Below are positions 8,055-17,936 of a stretch of DNA of 64,000 nucleotides, piece by piece. The translations under genes and the position numbers were made by a program. Each line of letters opens with the position of its first letter. Positions within the stretch are counted from its first letter, which is position 1. The notes under the pieces were generated by a model. That model saw nothing but the letters and a program-made list of their open reading frames with translations, searched no databases and was not told the DNA's origin. The DNA comes from an uncultured Eubacteriales bacterium (GTDB lineage: Bacteria; Bacillota; Clostridia; Oscillospirales; Acutalibacteraceae), in contig CAKSWC010000009.1 in assembly GCA_934511365.1 (NCBI GenBank), positions 16,638-80,637 on the forward strand, in the 5' to 3' direction.

Positions 8055-11000
8055 AATGCAGGGCTTCAAGTCCTTCCCGGAAAAAACAACACTGAAATTC
8101 GGCAGCGGCATAACGGCGGTTGTCGGCCCGAACGGAAGCGGAAAAAGCAACATCTCCGACGCTGTCCGCTGGGTACTCGGCGAACAGAGCAGCAAGTCCC
8201 TGCGCGGCTCAAAAATGGAGGATGTCATCTTTGACGGAACAAAGGTCAGAAAAGCTCACGGCTACGCGAGCGTAACGCTGAAGCTTGACAACAGCGACCG
8301 CAGCATTGCGTCCGTTGACTCGGATGAAATTGCCGTAACAAGGCGCTTCTATCGTTCCGGCGAAAGCGAATATAAAATCAACGGAAACGGCGTGCGTCTG
8401 CGCGATATTAATGAGCTTTTCATGGATACCGGCCTTGGTCGTGACGGCTACTCAATGGTAAGCCAAGGCAAAATTGCCGAGATGATATCCGGAAAAGGCA
8501 AAGAATGCCGCGAAATGCTTGAGGAAGCCTGCGGAATTTCCGCATACCGCTATCGCCGAAACGATTCAATAAGAAAACTTTCGCAGGCGGAGGACAATCT
8601 TGTCAGATTGCGAGACATTCTTGCGGAGCTGGAAAGCAGGATAGGGCCTCTTAAAACACAGAGCGAAAAGGCGCAGAAATTCCTCCTCCTTTCAGAGGAA
8701 CGCAAGGGTCTTGAAATCGGCCTTTGGCTCTATAATATTGACAAGCTCAAAGCCGACATCAGAAAGCAGGAGGACAGCATCTCCATTGCTTCTGCTCATT
8801 ATGAGCGCGCCCAGAGCGAGCTTGATAAAATTGAAAAAGAAATTGAACTGTCATACGGACAGGCTCAGGAAATAACCGTTAAAATTGAAGAAATCCGCCA
8901 AACAATTTCCGAGGCGGAGGAGACGGCCTCGGCTCATGACAGCCGGTGCGCCGTTTTTGAAAACTCAATCGAACACAACAAACAGACCATTGACCGCATT
9001 CTGGGCGACAAAGATTATTCAAAGCAAAACCGTGAGCAGCTTCAAAAGGAGATTGAAACCGAGGAAAATCTCATCTCTCAGATTAAACAAATTGCTGCAA
9101 AAAAACGAGCCGAGCTTGAAAAGGTCAAAAAGGAACTTGAAGAAAAAAGCAATGAGGGTGAGTCGCTTGATGAGCTTTCAAAAAAGCTTTCAGCCGAAAT
9201 TGCTTCTTTTACTTCAAAACTTGCCGACTGCCGCGTGAACGAGTCCACCGCAAGGTCCTCAATGGAGGAAATTAAGGCGAGGATGGCGTCTGCCAGCGCA
9301 CTGAGCGCTCAGCGCGAAGAAAGCCTCAAAGCTTTTGAAAAAGAAAAGCAGGAAAAGCTCCTTGCGCTCGATAAGTGTGCAGAGGAGATTGTTGCCATTT
9401 CCAACGCGACTAACGGACTTTCGCTCCGGCTCAAAACAAGGAACGAAAAGGCGGACGGGCTTAAACGCAAGCTTGACGAAAAACTGTTTGAACTTCAGCA
9501 TCTTCTTTCAAAAAGGAAAATGCTTGAAGAACTTGAAAAGAACATGGACGGCTATTCCGGTTCGGTCAAAACCGTGATAAAAGAGGGGAAAAGGGGAACT
9601 CTCTCCGGAATTATCGGAACCGTTTCAAAAATTATTTCAATGGACGGAAAATACACCGTTGCCATTGAAACCGCTCTTGGAAACGCCGTTCAAAACATCG
9701 TTTGCAAAAGTGAAAACGACGCAAAAAGCGCAATTAATTATCTTAAACGAAACGGTGCAGGAAGAGCAACTTTTCAGCCTGTCTCCTCTGTGAGGGCAAA
9801 AAGCTTTGAAGAAAAGGGGCTTGAAAAAGTTGAAGGCTTTGTCAAAATGGCGAACGAGCTTGTGTCGAACGAGCCGGAGTATGATGAAATTGTCCGCTCG
9901 CTCCTCGGCCGCATCGCTGTTTGCGAGGACATTGACTGCGCGGTGAATCTTGCAAAAGAATATTCTTATCATTTTAAAATAGTCACTCTTGACGGCCAGG
10001 TTGTCAACGCCGGCGGTTCAATGACCGGCGGCTCTCAGAGCAGGAACGCTGGTATCCTTTCCCGTGCGAGTGAAATTGAGCGCCTTTCAAAAAAGCATTC
10101 GGAGCTTGAAAAGGAAACCGCCGCGCTTCAAAAAGATTATGACGCTCTTTGCGGAAGCATTGCAAAGGATGAGGACGAGCTCTTTTCTGCAAAGGCAAAG
10201 CTCCTTTCGGCTCAGGAGGAAAAAATTCGCCTTGAGGGTGAAAAAAAGCTTTCTGAGGAGCAGTATCTTACCTCAAAAGCCGCTTTTGATGAGCTTGAAA
10301 CGGAAAAAGAAAGCTGCCTTGAGCGCCTCTCGGCCTTTGAAAAAGCCTTCAAAAAGGCGAGCGAAGAAAGCAAAGTTCTTTCCTTGGCCATTGAAAATAA
10401 CGAGGAAAAGCTTTCATCTCTCGGCGAAAAGAAAAATGAACTTTCCGCTCAGCGCGAAAGAATCACTTCCGCTCTTTCAAAGCTCAGCCTTGATTTGCAT
10501 GACGCAGACAAAGACCTTGCCGCAAGAACTCAGGCGATGAATCTTCTCATCTCGCGCCTTGTCAGCCATGAAAACAAGGACAGACAGCTTGACGAAGAAA
10601 TTGAACAAATTAACAAAAAGAACGCCGAACTGCTTTCGCTCATTGATGAGCTGAAAGAAAAAGCCGCCTCTCTCAGAAAGGGCTGCGGCGAAAGCCGCGA
10701 GCAGATAACCGCGCTCCAAAAACAGCGCGCCGAAAAGGAGGAGCAGTCGGTTCGCCTCAGAGCCGCAGAGCGCGAAAAGAGCGCCGAACGCGAATCTGTC
10801 GGCGGCGAAAAGGCGAGACTTGAAGAGCGCAGAGAAACCATGCTGCTTGAGCTTGACTCAACCGTTTCAAAGCTTTATGACGAATATCAGCTGACGCTGC
10901 GCGAAGCCTCGGCGGAAAACAGCAAAACCGATGACCCGGCCGGCTCAAAGCGCAGACTGGGAGAAATTAAAAACAGGATACGTGCCCTCGGCTCGGTGAA

Positions 11001-11607
11001 TGTTTCCGCCATTGATGAATATAAAGAGGTCAGTGAGCGTTATGAATTCATGTCCTCCCAGCTTTCCGACGTTGAACGCTCAAAGCAGGAGCTTTCAAAG
11101 CTCATTACCGACCTTACAGGAAAAATGGCAAATCGCTTCCGCGAAAAGTTTGCCCTTATCAATCAATATTTCGGTGAAACATTCAAAGAGCTTTTCGGCG
11201 GAGGAAAGGCGGAGATTGTTCTCACCGATCCGGCGGATGTTCTTGAAAGCGATATCGACATCCGGCTTCAGCCGCCGGGAAAAAATGTTAAGCGCCTTGA
11301 CGCGCTTTCGGGCGGAGAAAAAGGGCTTTCCGCAATAGCCCTCCTTTTTGCAATACTCAAGGTCAACCCGGCTCCTTTCTGCATCTTTGATGAGGTTGAG
11401 GCCGCGCTTGACGATGCAAACGTAACGCGCTATGCGCAATACGTCAGAAGAATGACAAAGAACACCCAGTTCATTCTCATCACTCACCGCCGCGGAACAA
11501 TGGAAGAGGCGGATATGCTTTACGGAATCACAATGCAGGAGCAGGGCGTTTCAAAGCTGCTTGAGCTTAAAACCGCCGAGCTCGCCGGAAAACTCGGAGT
11601 CACCTGA
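8035..11607 (+). CDS. smc: Chromosome segregation protein SMC
   Basis: The 1190-residue SMC ATPase has all family parts in order. Walker A is VVGPNGSGKSNISDAVRWVL near residue 30; two long coiled coils (about 165-500 and 670-1000) flank a hinge around 510-660; the C-terminal head has LSGGEKGLSAIALLFA and Walker B FCIFDEVEAALDDANV. It condenses and organises the chromosome with ScpA and ScpB, which are not in the window. The ATG is preceded by GGAAGGAATAACAG. The smc-ftsY order is the Firmicute norm. Confidence 0.97.
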   Translation: MILKEIEMQGFKSFPEKTTLKFGSGITAVVGPNGSGKSNISDAVRWVLGEQSSKSLRGSKMEDVIFDGTKVRKAHGYASVTLKLDNSDRSIASVDSDEIAVTRRFYRSGESEYKINGNGVRLRDINELFMDTGLGRDGYSMVSQGKIAEMISGKGKECREMLEEACGISAYRYRRNDSIRKLSQAEDNLVRLRDILAELESRIGPLKTQSEKAQKFLLLSEERKGLEIGLWLYNIDKLKADIRKQEDSISIASAHYERAQSELDKIEKEIELSYGQAQEITVKIEEIRQTISEAEETASAHDSRCAVFENSIEHNKQTIDRILGDKDYSKQNREQLQKEIETEENLISQIKQIAAKKRAELEKVKKELEEKSNEGESLDELSKKLSAEIASFTSKLADCRVNESTARSSMEEIKARMASASALSAQREESLKAFEKEKQEKLLALDKCAEEIVAISNATNGLSLRLKTRNEKADGLKRKLDEKLFELQHLLSKRKMLEELEKNMDGYSGSVKTVIKEGKRGTLSGIIGTVSKIISMDGKYTVAIETALGNAVQNIVCKSENDAKSAINYLKRNGAGRATFQPVSSVRAKSFEEKGLEKVEGFVKMANELVSNEPEYDEIVRSLLGRIAVCEDIDCAVNLAKEYSYHFKIVTLDGQVVNAGGSMTGGSQSRNAGILSRASEIERLSKKHSELEKETAALQKDYDALCGSIAKDEDELFSAKAKLLSAQEEKIRLEGEKKLSEEQYLTSKAAFDELETEKESCLERLSAFEKAFKKASEESKVLSLAIENNEEKLSSLGEKKNELSAQRERITSALSKLSLDLHDADKDLAARTQAMNLLISRLVSHENKDRQLDEEIEQINKKNAELLSLIDELKEKAASLRKGCGESREQITALQKQRAEKEEQSVRLRAAEREKSAERESVGGEKARLEERRETMLLELDSTVSKLYDEYQLTLREASAENSKTDDPAGSKRRLGEIKNRIRALGSVNVSAIDEYKEVSERYEFMSSQLSDVERSKQELSKLITDLTGKMANRFREKFALINQYFGETFKELFGGGKAEIVLTDPADVLESDIDIRLQPPGKNVKRLDALSGGEKGLSAIALLFAILKVNPAPFCIFDEVEAALDDANVTRYAQYVRRMTKNTQFILITHRRGTMEEADMLYGITMQEQGVSKLLELKTAELAGKLGVT

Positions 11608-11666
11608 AACAAACCGATATAACGGCACAGTCTTTTTTTGAAAGAAACATTCACAGGAGGAAGTTT

Positions 11667-12605
11667 ATGGGCATTTTTAAGAAATTCGGCTTTGGCCTCA
11701 AAAAAACGCGCGAGGGCCTTGACAAAAAACTTGAGGACGTTATCGGCGCATATGAAGAAATTACCGACGATCTTTATGATGACCTTGAGGAAGCGCTCAT
11801 CATGGCTGACGTTGGGGTAACAACCGCAACAAAAATTATTGACGAGTTGCGCGACCGTGTGAACAAAAACGAGGTCCGCAACCCGAAGCACGCCAAAATG
11901 GTCATTGCCGACATCATTGCCGGAATGCTTGACGGCGGCGAGGACTGGGGTCTTGTTACCATTCCGTCCGTAATTCTCGTCATCGGTGTCAACGGAGTCG
12001 GAAAAACAACAACAATAGGAAAAATGGCCGCAATGTATAAAGCGCAGGGCAAAAAAGTTATTCTCGGCGCCGCCGATACTTTTCGCGCCGCTGCGATTGA
12101 ACAGCTCCAGGTTTGGGCTGACCGCGCCGGAGTTGAAATGATCAAGCATCAGGAGGGCTCCGACCCCGCCGCCGTTGTTTTTGATACCATTCAGGCCGGC
12201 ATTGCGCGCGACAGCGATATTATTATCATTGACACCGCCGGCAGACTCCACAACAAAAAGAATCTTATGGACGAGCTTGCAAAAATCTATCGCGTTGTTG
12301 AAAAAGAGCTGCCGTATGCCGACCGTGAAATCTTCCTTGTTCTTGACGCAACAACCGGCCAGAACGCAATCAGCCAGGCTAAGGAATTCATGCAGGTTGC
12401 GGAGCTTACCGGAATTGTTCTGACAAAGCTTGACGGAACGGCAAGGGGCGGCGTTGTTCTTGCAATTAAGAACGAGCTGAAACTTCCCATCAAGTATATC
12501 GGAGTCGGCGAAAAAATTGACGACCTTCAGCCGTTCAACGAAAAAGTTTTTGCAAAAGCCCTTTTTGAAAATACGGCCGAAACTCACAAGGACGAGGACG
12601 AATAA
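11667..12605 (+). CDS. ftsY: Signal recognition particle receptor FtsY
   Basis: The 312-residue protein is the SRP GTPase that receives ribosome-SRP complexes at the membrane. After a short basic N-terminus comes the NG domain: helical N domain, then GVNGVGKTTTIGKMA (G1), AADTFRAAAIEQLQ, IIDTAGRLHNKKNLM (G3) and LTKLDGTARGG (G4). The acidic A domain of enterobacterial FtsY is absent, as usual in Firmicutes. CAGGAGGAAG precedes the ATG. The final codon overlaps the next gene by one base. Confidence 0.96.
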   Translation: MGIFKKFGFGLKKTREGLDKKLEDVIGAYEEITDDLYDDLEEALIMADVGVTTATKIIDELRDRVNKNEVRNPKHAKMVIADIIAGMLDGGEDWGLVTIPSVILVIGVNGVGKTTTIGKMAAMYKAQGKKVILGAADTFRAAAIEQLQVWADRAGVEMIKHQEGSDPAAVVFDTIQAGIARDSDIIIIDTAGRLHNKKNLMDELAKIYRVVEKELPYADREIFLVLDATTGQNAISQAKEFMQVAELTGIVLTKLDGTARGGVVLAIKNELKLPIKYIGVGEKIDDLQPFNEKVFAKALFENTAETHKDEDE

Positions 12606-13192
12606 TGAAATTCATCATTGCTACGCATAATATGAAAAAGAGGGCGGAGATGGAGCGCATTCTCTCTCCGCTCGGCATTGAGGTTCTCACGGCAGAAATG
12701 GCCGGAATAACACTCACAGATGTTCAGGAAACGGGGAAAACCTTTGAGGAAAATGCCGTTCTCAAAGCCGAAAGCGGCTGCCGTGAAAGCGGTATGCCGT
12801 GTATCGCCGATGACAGCGGTCTTGCGGTTGATTTTCTCGGCGGTGCGCCCGGCGTTTATTCCGCACGCTACAGCGGCGTACACGGAAACGATGAAGCGAA
12901 CATTCAAAAGCTTCTCAGAAATCTTGAAGATGCTCCGGAAGAAAAGCGCACCGCGCGTTTTGTCTGCACCGTCTGCGTCTGTTTTCCTGACGGGAGAAAA
13001 TTCACCGTTTGCGGAAAGTGCGAGGGAAAAATCGGCTTTGAAAAGCATGGAAACGGCGGCTTCGGCTATGACCCGGTTTTCATGGTTGGAGAAAAAAGTT
13101 TTGCCGAACTTTCGGCTCAGGAAAAGGACAAAATCAGCCACCGCGGCAATGCGCTTCGCAAGCTTGCAAAAGTGCTGCCGGATTATTTATAA
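12605..13192 (+). CDS. rdgB: dITP/XTP pyrophosphatase (RdgB/HAM1 family)
   Basis: This 195-residue protein hydrolyses non-canonical purine triphosphates (dITP, XTP) to monophosphates and protects DNA from mis-incorporation. Family motifs are FIIATHNMKKRAEMERIL at the N-terminus, CIADDSGLAVDFLGGAPGVYSARYSG in the middle, and FGYDPVFMVGEKSFAELS with SHRGNALRKL at the end. It overlaps the ftsY stop by one base. Confidence 0.95.
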   Translation: MKFIIATHNMKKRAEMERILSPLGIEVLTAEMAGITLTDVQETGKTFEENAVLKAESGCRESGMPCIADDSGLAVDFLGGAPGVYSARYSGVHGNDEANIQKLLRNLEDAPEEKRTARFVCTVCVCFPDGRKFTVCGKCEGKIGFEKHGNGGFGYDPVFMVGEKSFAELSAQEKDKISHRGNALRKLAKVLPDYL

Positions 13193-13219
13193 GTAGAAGT
13201 AGTATTAGGAGATTCATAT

Positions 13220-13618
13220 ATGACAGGAAAAGAACGCGCCGCCTGGCGCGCAAAAGCAAATTCACTTGAACCGCTTTTTCAGATTGGAAAAGGCGGAATT
13301 TCAGAAGCACTCATCAAACAGACCGATGACGCCCTGCGCGCAAGGGAGCTTATTAAGCTCAAGGTTCTGCTTGATTCCTCGCCCGTTTCCGTCCGTGACG
13401 CGGCAAACGAAATTGCAGAAAAAACATCAGCCGAGGTCATTCAGGTCATCGGCGGGGTAATAGTCCTTTATCGCGAGAGCGAGGAGCTTAAAGAAAAGGC
13501 GGCGCAGAAAGAAAAAAACAAAAAGCTTGCCGCCAAAAAAGCCAAGGAAAAGCTCTATAAGGAACGCGCGGCTCAAAAGCAGCGCTTTACCGTCAGAGCG
13601 CTCGGAAAGCGCAAATGA
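13220..13618 (+). CDS. yhbY: YhbY-family RNA-binding (CRM domain) protein with basic tail
   Basis: Residues 1-95 are a CRM/YhbY domain (RAKANSLEPLFQIGKGGISE, LIKLKVLLDSS, QVIGGVIVLYRES), which binds pre-50S particles. The protein continues with a 40-residue lysine-rich tail that ordinary 95-100 residue YhbY proteins lack. It precedes nadD in the same order as in Bacillus (yqeI-nadD). Its stop overlaps the next start by 4 bases. Confidence 0.9.
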   Translation: MTGKERAAWRAKANSLEPLFQIGKGGISEALIKQTDDALRARELIKLKVLLDSSPVSVRDAANEIAEKTSAEVIQVIGGVIVLYRESEELKEKAAQKEKNKKLAAKKAKEKLYKERAAQKQRFTVRALGKRK

Positions 13619-14820
13619 GAAGAATCGGTCTTTTCGGCGGAACATTCAATCCTCCGCATAAAGCACATCTGCGCCTTGCCGAAAAAGCGCTTGAGGGCGC
13701 AAGGCTTGACCGTGTGCTCATTATGCCTGCGTTTGTTCCGCCGCATAAAGAGGCAAAAGAGCTTCTGAGCGGCACGGACAGGCTTGAGCTTTGCCGGCGC
13801 ACATTTTGCGGCGAAAAATTTGAAATTTCCGATCTTGAGCTTCAGCGCAAAGGAAAGAGCTATACCGTTGAAACGCTTGAAGAACTTAAAAAGCTGTATC
13901 CCGGCGATGAATTTTTTCTTATCATCGGTTCGGATATGCTTTTGAGCTTTGACAGGTGGTATCGCTTTGAGGAAATTTTGAAGATGGCGAAGCTCTGTGT
14001 TATGACGAGAGAAAGGGCAGTCAGCCGAAAAATGCTTTCGGAATACTGCAAAAACACCTTGAAACTTTCGCAGGAGGATTTTATTATCCTTGACTGCGAT
14101 GCATTTGAGCTTTCCTCAACCGAGGTACGCCAAAAAGCAAAGGAGGGCGAAAACTTGAGCAGTCTGCTGACGGAAAAAGCGAATGAATATATCAAAGAAA
14201 AGTCGTTCTATTCGGCTGATTCTTATGAAAAAATCAAGGCGCTTTTGAAAGAACGCCTTGATGAGCACCGCTATATCCATTCCCTCGGCGTTGCCGACAG
14301 CGCAAAAGAGCTTGCTTTGCGTTTTGGCGGCGATGAAAAAAAGGCATATCTTGCCGGACTTCTTCATGACATCACAAAGAACGAAACGAACGAAAGACAG
14401 TTGAAATTGTTTGAAAGTGATGGTATAATCTTAAATCAGGTTGAAAAAAACAACCCAAAGCTCTGGCACGCTATGACTGCGCCCGTTTATATCAAAAACA
14501 AGCTTGGAATAACCGACGCGGAAATTCTTTCGGCCGTCCGCTATCACACCACAGGAAAAGCCGGAATGACTCTGCTTGAAAAAATTGTTTATATTGCCGA
14601 TTACATCTCCGCCGAGCGTGATTATCCCGATGTTGATGTCATGCGTGCGCTTTCCTGTGAGAGCCTTGAAAAGGCGGCGTTGTATTCATTAAAATATACC
14701 TTTAAAAAGCTTTCGCAAAGCGAGCTTGTCATTCATCCGGACAGCCTCGCGTTTTATAACGAACTGATTATTCTCGGCATCACCGTTGCCGAAACCGAAA
14801 GGAACGATGCTAATGAATGA
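13615..14820 (+). CDS. nadD-yqeK: Fused nicotinate-nucleotide adenylyltransferase and YqeK HD-domain hydrolase
   Basis: Residues 1-195 are NadD (RIGLFGGTFNPPHKAHLRLA near the N-terminus; SSTEVRQKAKEGENLSSL near its end), which makes deamido-NAD from nicotinate mononucleotide and ATP. Residues 205-395 are a YqeK HD domain (RYIHSLGVADSAKELALRFG, AGLLHDITKNE, ADYISAERDYPDVD), a family that hydrolyses Ap4A. These are two adjacent genes in Bacillus. Here the reading frame runs through both with no internal stop or SD, so they form one polypeptide. Confidence 0.92.
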   Translation: MRRIGLFGGTFNPPHKAHLRLAEKALEGARLDRVLIMPAFVPPHKEAKELLSGTDRLELCRRTFCGEKFEISDLELQRKGKSYTVETLEELKKLYPGDEFFLIIGSDMLLSFDRWYRFEEILKMAKLCVMTRERAVSRKMLSEYCKNTLKLSQEDFIILDCDAFELSSTEVRQKAKEGENLSSLLTEKANEYIKEKSFYSADSYEKIKALLKERLDEHRYIHSLGVADSAKELALRFGGDEKKAYLAGLLHDITKNETNERQLKLFESDGIILNQVEKNNPKLWHAMTAPVYIKNKLGITDAEILSAVRYHTTGKAGMTLLEKIVYIADYISAERDYPDVDVMRALSCESLEKAALYSLKYTFKKLSQSELVIHPDSLAFYNELIILGITVAETERNDANE

Positions 14821-15172
14821 ACTTGAACTCACAAGAGAAATTGTTAAGGTTCTTGACCGGAAAAAAGCCATGGATATCAAGGCTTTGCGTATCAATGAAC
14901 TTTCCATTGTTGCGGATTACTTCGTAATTGCTTCCGGAACTTCAAACACCCACGTCAAATCCCTTGCGGACGAGGTTGAATACGAGCTTTCGCAAAAAGG
15001 CATTGAACCGGCGCATATCGAAGGCCGCGCAACCGGCTGGATACTGCTTGATTACAGCTCGGTCATTGTTCACGTTTTCACCGGAGAAAGCCGCGAGTAT
15101 TATAACCTTGAGCGCCTTTGGTCCGATGCGGCGCAGATTGACATCAGCGATATTGCGGATAACAGAGATTAA
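14813..15172 (+). CDS. rsfS: Ribosome silencing factor RsfS
   Basis: The 119-residue protein binds L14 and blocks 30S-50S joining when nutrients are scarce. Family features are KKAMDIKALRINELSIVADY, ASGTSNTHVKSLADEV and GYWILLDY-like GWILLDYSSVIVHVF. In-frame ATGs lie at 14786, 14807 and 14813; AAAGGA ends 9 bases before 14813, which decides the start. It overlaps nadD-yqeK by 8 bases. Confidence 0.94.
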   Translation: MNELELTREIVKVLDRKKAMDIKALRINELSIVADYFVIASGTSNTHVKSLADEVEYELSQKGIEPAHIEGRATGWILLDYSSVIVHVFTGESREYYNLERLWSDAAQIDISDIADNRD

Positions 15173-15191
15173 TATATACGGAGTGATAAAC

Positions 15192-17597
15192 TTGAATTAC
15201 AACTTTAAAAAGACAGAAAAAAAGTGGCAGGAAAAATGGGAGGAATCCGGCGTTTTCCATGCGCAGGATAATTCCGACAAGAAAAAGTTCTATGGTCTTG
15301 TTGAATTCCCTTATCCCAGCGGTGCAGGTATGCACGTTGGCCACATCAAAGCTTATTCCGGCCTTGAGGTTATCTCAAGAAAGCGCAGAATGGAGGGTTA
15401 TAACGTCCTTTTCCCAATCGGTTTTGACGCCTATGGACTTCCGACGGAGAACTATGCGATTAAAACCGGTATCCATCCGCGCAAGGTTACGGATATGAAT
15501 ATCGAAAAGTTTTCAAGCCAGCTTAAAAGGGTTGGTTTCTCCTTTGACTGGACAAGGGTTATCGACACAACTCAGGAGGAATATTACAAGTGGACTCAGT
15601 GGATTTTCCTCAAGATGTTTGAGCATGGCCTTGCATTCAGGGATAAAACACTTGTTAACTACTGCCCGTCCTGCAAGGTTGTTCTTTCCAACGAGGATTC
15701 CCAGGGAGGAAAGTGCGACATTTGCCACAGCGAAATTGTTCAAAAGTCCAAGGATGTCTGGTATCTGCGCATAACCGAATATGCCGATAAGCTCCTTGAA
15801 GGTCTTAATCACGTTGACTATCTTCCGAATATCCGCCTTCAGCAGGAAAACTGGATCGGAAAATCAACCGGCGCGTTTGTTGTTTTCAAGGTTAAGGATA
15901 TTGACGAAAGCTTCAGAATTTATACCACCCGTCCGGACACCCTTTTTGGCGTAACATTCATGGTTATGGCTCCGGAGCATCCGCTGCTTGACAAATATAA
16001 AGACCGCATTAAAAACTTTGACGCCGTTGAAGCTTACCGCACCGAATGCGCAAAGAAAACCGAGTTTGAAAGAACTCAGCTTGTCAAGGATAAGACCGGC
16101 GTCCGCCTTGACGGTTTTTCGGCAATCAATCCGGTTAACGGAAAGGAAATTCCCGTTTTCATTTCAGACTACGTCATGATGGGTTACGGCACCGGTGCAA
16201 TCATGGCCGTTCCGGCTCACGACCAGCGCGACTATGACTTTGCAAAGAAGTTCGGCGTTGATATCGTTGAAGTCATCAAGGGCGGCGATATTAACGAAAA
16301 AGCCTATACCGGCGAGGGAGAGGTTGTCAATTCCGGCTTCCTCAACGGCTGCAAGCATAAGGAAGAGGCAATCGAAAAGATGCTCACTTTCCTTAAGGAA
16401 AAAGGCATTGGCGAAAAGGGCGTTCAGTATAAAATGAAAGACTGGGCGTTTAACCGTCAGCGCTATTGGGGCGAACCCATTCCCATTATATACTGCGAAA
16501 AATGCGGAATGGTTCCCGTTCCGTATGATGAGCTTCCGCTGAAGCTGCCTGAGGTTCAGGACTTTAAGCCCGGCTCTGACGGCGAAAGCCCGCTTGCAAA
16601 AATCGAATCCTTTGTCAACTGCACCTGCCCCAAGTGTGGAGGAAAAGCAAGGCGCGAAACCGACACAATGCCGCAGTGGGCCGGCTCGTCGTGGTATTTC
16701 CTGCGTTACATTGATCCGCATAACAGCGAACGCTTTGCTGATATGGAAAAAATGCGCTACTGGGGTCCCGTTGACTGGTACAACGGCGGAATGGAACACG
16801 TTACGCGCCACCTTATCTATTCGCGTTTCTGGCATAAATTCCTCTATGACATTGGCGAAGTTCCGTTTCCGGAACCCTATGCAAAGCGCACTGCGCAGGG
16901 ACTCATTCTCGGCCCGGACGGAGACAAGATGTCAAAATCCAAGGGCAATGTTGTTGACCCGAACGACGTTGTCGATGGATACGGCGCAGATGTTCTTCGT
17001 ACATACGTCCTCTTTATGGGCGATTACGAAAAAGCCGCTCCGTGGTCTGAAAACAGCGTAAAGGGCTGCAAACGCTTCATTGACAGAGTCTGGGGACTTC
17101 AGGACCTTGTAAGCGATGAAAAAGGCTTTTCAAAAAAACTTGAAAGCTCGTTCCATAAGACGATCAAAAAAGTTTCGAGCGATATTGAAAACCTCAAGTT
17201 CAACACCGCCATTGCTGCAATGATGACGCTTCTCAATGAGATTTATGCCGCAGGTTCAATTTCAAAAACGGAACTCAGAACATTCCTTCTGCTGCTCAAT
17301 CCCTTTGCTCCGCACGTTACCGAAGAGGTTAACGAGGCGCTTTCTCTCGGCTCAATGCTTGCCGTGAGCGAATGGCCGGTCTTTGACGAGGCGAAATGTG
17401 CGGATGATACAATAGAAATTGCCGTTCAGGTCAACGGAAAACTCAGGGGAAGAATCAGCGTTCCGGCCGATATCTCCGAAGCGGATGCCGTTGCGTGCGC
17501 CAAGAAGGAAGAAAAGGTTGCGGCGGAAATTGAGGGCAAAAATATTATCAAAGAGCTTTATGTCAAGGGCAGACTGGTTAATATAGTTGCAAAATAA
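15192..17597 (+). CDS. leuS: Leucyl-tRNA synthetase
   Basis: The 801-residue class Ia synthetase charges tRNA-Leu. It starts NYNFKKTEKKWQEKWEESGV; the HIGH box appears as PYPSGAGMHVGH, the KMSKS loop as GDKMSKSKGNVVDP, and the editing domain contains TTRPDTLFGVTFMV. A zinc motif CPSCKVVLSNEDSQ is present. The start is a TTG at 15192 with GGAG 8 bases upstream; the longer upstream frame lies inside rsfS and is not used. No T-box leader is visible in the 19 bases between rsfS and leuS, so regulation is through the operon. Confidence 0.97.
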   Translation: MNYNFKKTEKKWQEKWEESGVFHAQDNSDKKKFYGLVEFPYPSGAGMHVGHIKAYSGLEVISRKRRMEGYNVLFPIGFDAYGLPTENYAIKTGIHPRKVTDMNIEKFSSQLKRVGFSFDWTRVIDTTQEEYYKWTQWIFLKMFEHGLAFRDKTLVNYCPSCKVVLSNEDSQGGKCDICHSEIVQKSKDVWYLRITEYADKLLEGLNHVDYLPNIRLQQENWIGKSTGAFVVFKVKDIDESFRIYTTRPDTLFGVTFMVMAPEHPLLDKYKDRIKNFDAVEAYRTECAKKTEFERTQLVKDKTGVRLDGFSAINPVNGKEIPVFISDYVMMGYGTGAIMAVPAHDQRDYDFAKKFGVDIVEVIKGGDINEKAYTGEGEVVNSGFLNGCKHKEEAIEKMLTFLKEKGIGEKGVQYKMKDWAFNRQRYWGEPIPIIYCEKCGMVPVPYDELPLKLPEVQDFKPGSDGESPLAKIESFVNCTCPKCGGKARRETDTMPQWAGSSWYFLRYIDPHNSERFADMEKMRYWGPVDWYNGGMEHVTRHLIYSRFWHKFLYDIGEVPFPEPYAKRTAQGLILGPDGDKMSKSKGNVVDPNDVVDGYGADVLRTYVLFMGDYEKAAPWSENSVKGCKRFIDRVWGLQDLVSDEKGFSKKLESSFHKTIKKVSSDIENLKFNTAIAAMMTLLNEIYAAGSISKTELRTFLLLLNPFAPHVTEEVNEALSLGSMLAVSEWPVFDEAKCADDTIEIAVQVNGKLRGRISVPADISEADAVACAKKEEKVAAEIEGKNIIKELYVKGRLVNIVAK

Positions 17598-17649
17598 GCA
17601 TCCTTTCAAAAAAATACACTAATTGGCCGGTATTATTGCAAATAAACAC

Positions 17650-17678
17650 TTGACAAGGTGAAAATGATATTGTATAAT
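17650..17678 (+). promoter_or_regulatory. Consensus sigma-A promoter for rpsU
   Basis: TTGACA at 17650-17655 and TATAAT at 17673-17678 are separated by exactly 17 bp: both hexamers match consensus. It lies 62 bp before the rpsU ATG. Confidence 0.92.
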
Positions 17679-17739
17679 ATTTGGCGTATCCTAAGTGGAA
17701 ATATACCCCTGCTAAACAGGCGGAGGGAGGGAATTATAG

Positions 17740-17916
17740 ATGAGTCAGGTTAAAGTTAAAGAAAACGAATCTCTTGACAGCGCTCTGAGACGTTTTAAAA
17801 GACAGACCTCGCGCGACGGAATCATTCAGGAAGTTCGCAAAAGAGAACATTATGAAAAGCCTTCCGTAGCAAGAAAAAAGAAGTCTGAGGCTGCTCGTAA
17901 GCGTAAATACAAGTAA
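17740..17916 (+). CDS. rpsU: Small ribosomal subunit protein bS21
   Basis: This 58-residue protein begins MSQVKVKENESLDSALRRFK and ends ARKRKYK, matching S21 in length and sequence. S21 sits near the 3' end of 16S rRNA and helps mRNA selection. The SD is GGAGGGAGGG about 9 bases before the ATG. It has its own consensus promoter and a strong terminator, so it is a single-gene unit. Confidence 0.97.
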   Translation: MSQVKVKENESLDSALRRFKRQTSRDGIIQEVRKREHYEKPSVARKKKSEAARKRKYK

Positions 17917-17936
17917 AGCAACCACTGATTAACGGG

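Noticed and set aside
11520..12587. 355-codon frame on the minus strand opposite ftsY
   Set aside because: Shadow of ftsY; no SD or recognisable domain, and the composition mirrors the real gene.
14928..15191. 88-residue N-terminal extension of leuS
   Set aside because: It lies inside rsfS in another frame, has no SD, and LeuS proteins begin NYNFKKTEKKW; TTG 15192 with GGAG fits.
15160..15192. T-box leader before leuS
   Set aside because: The gap is too short; leuS is inside an operon.
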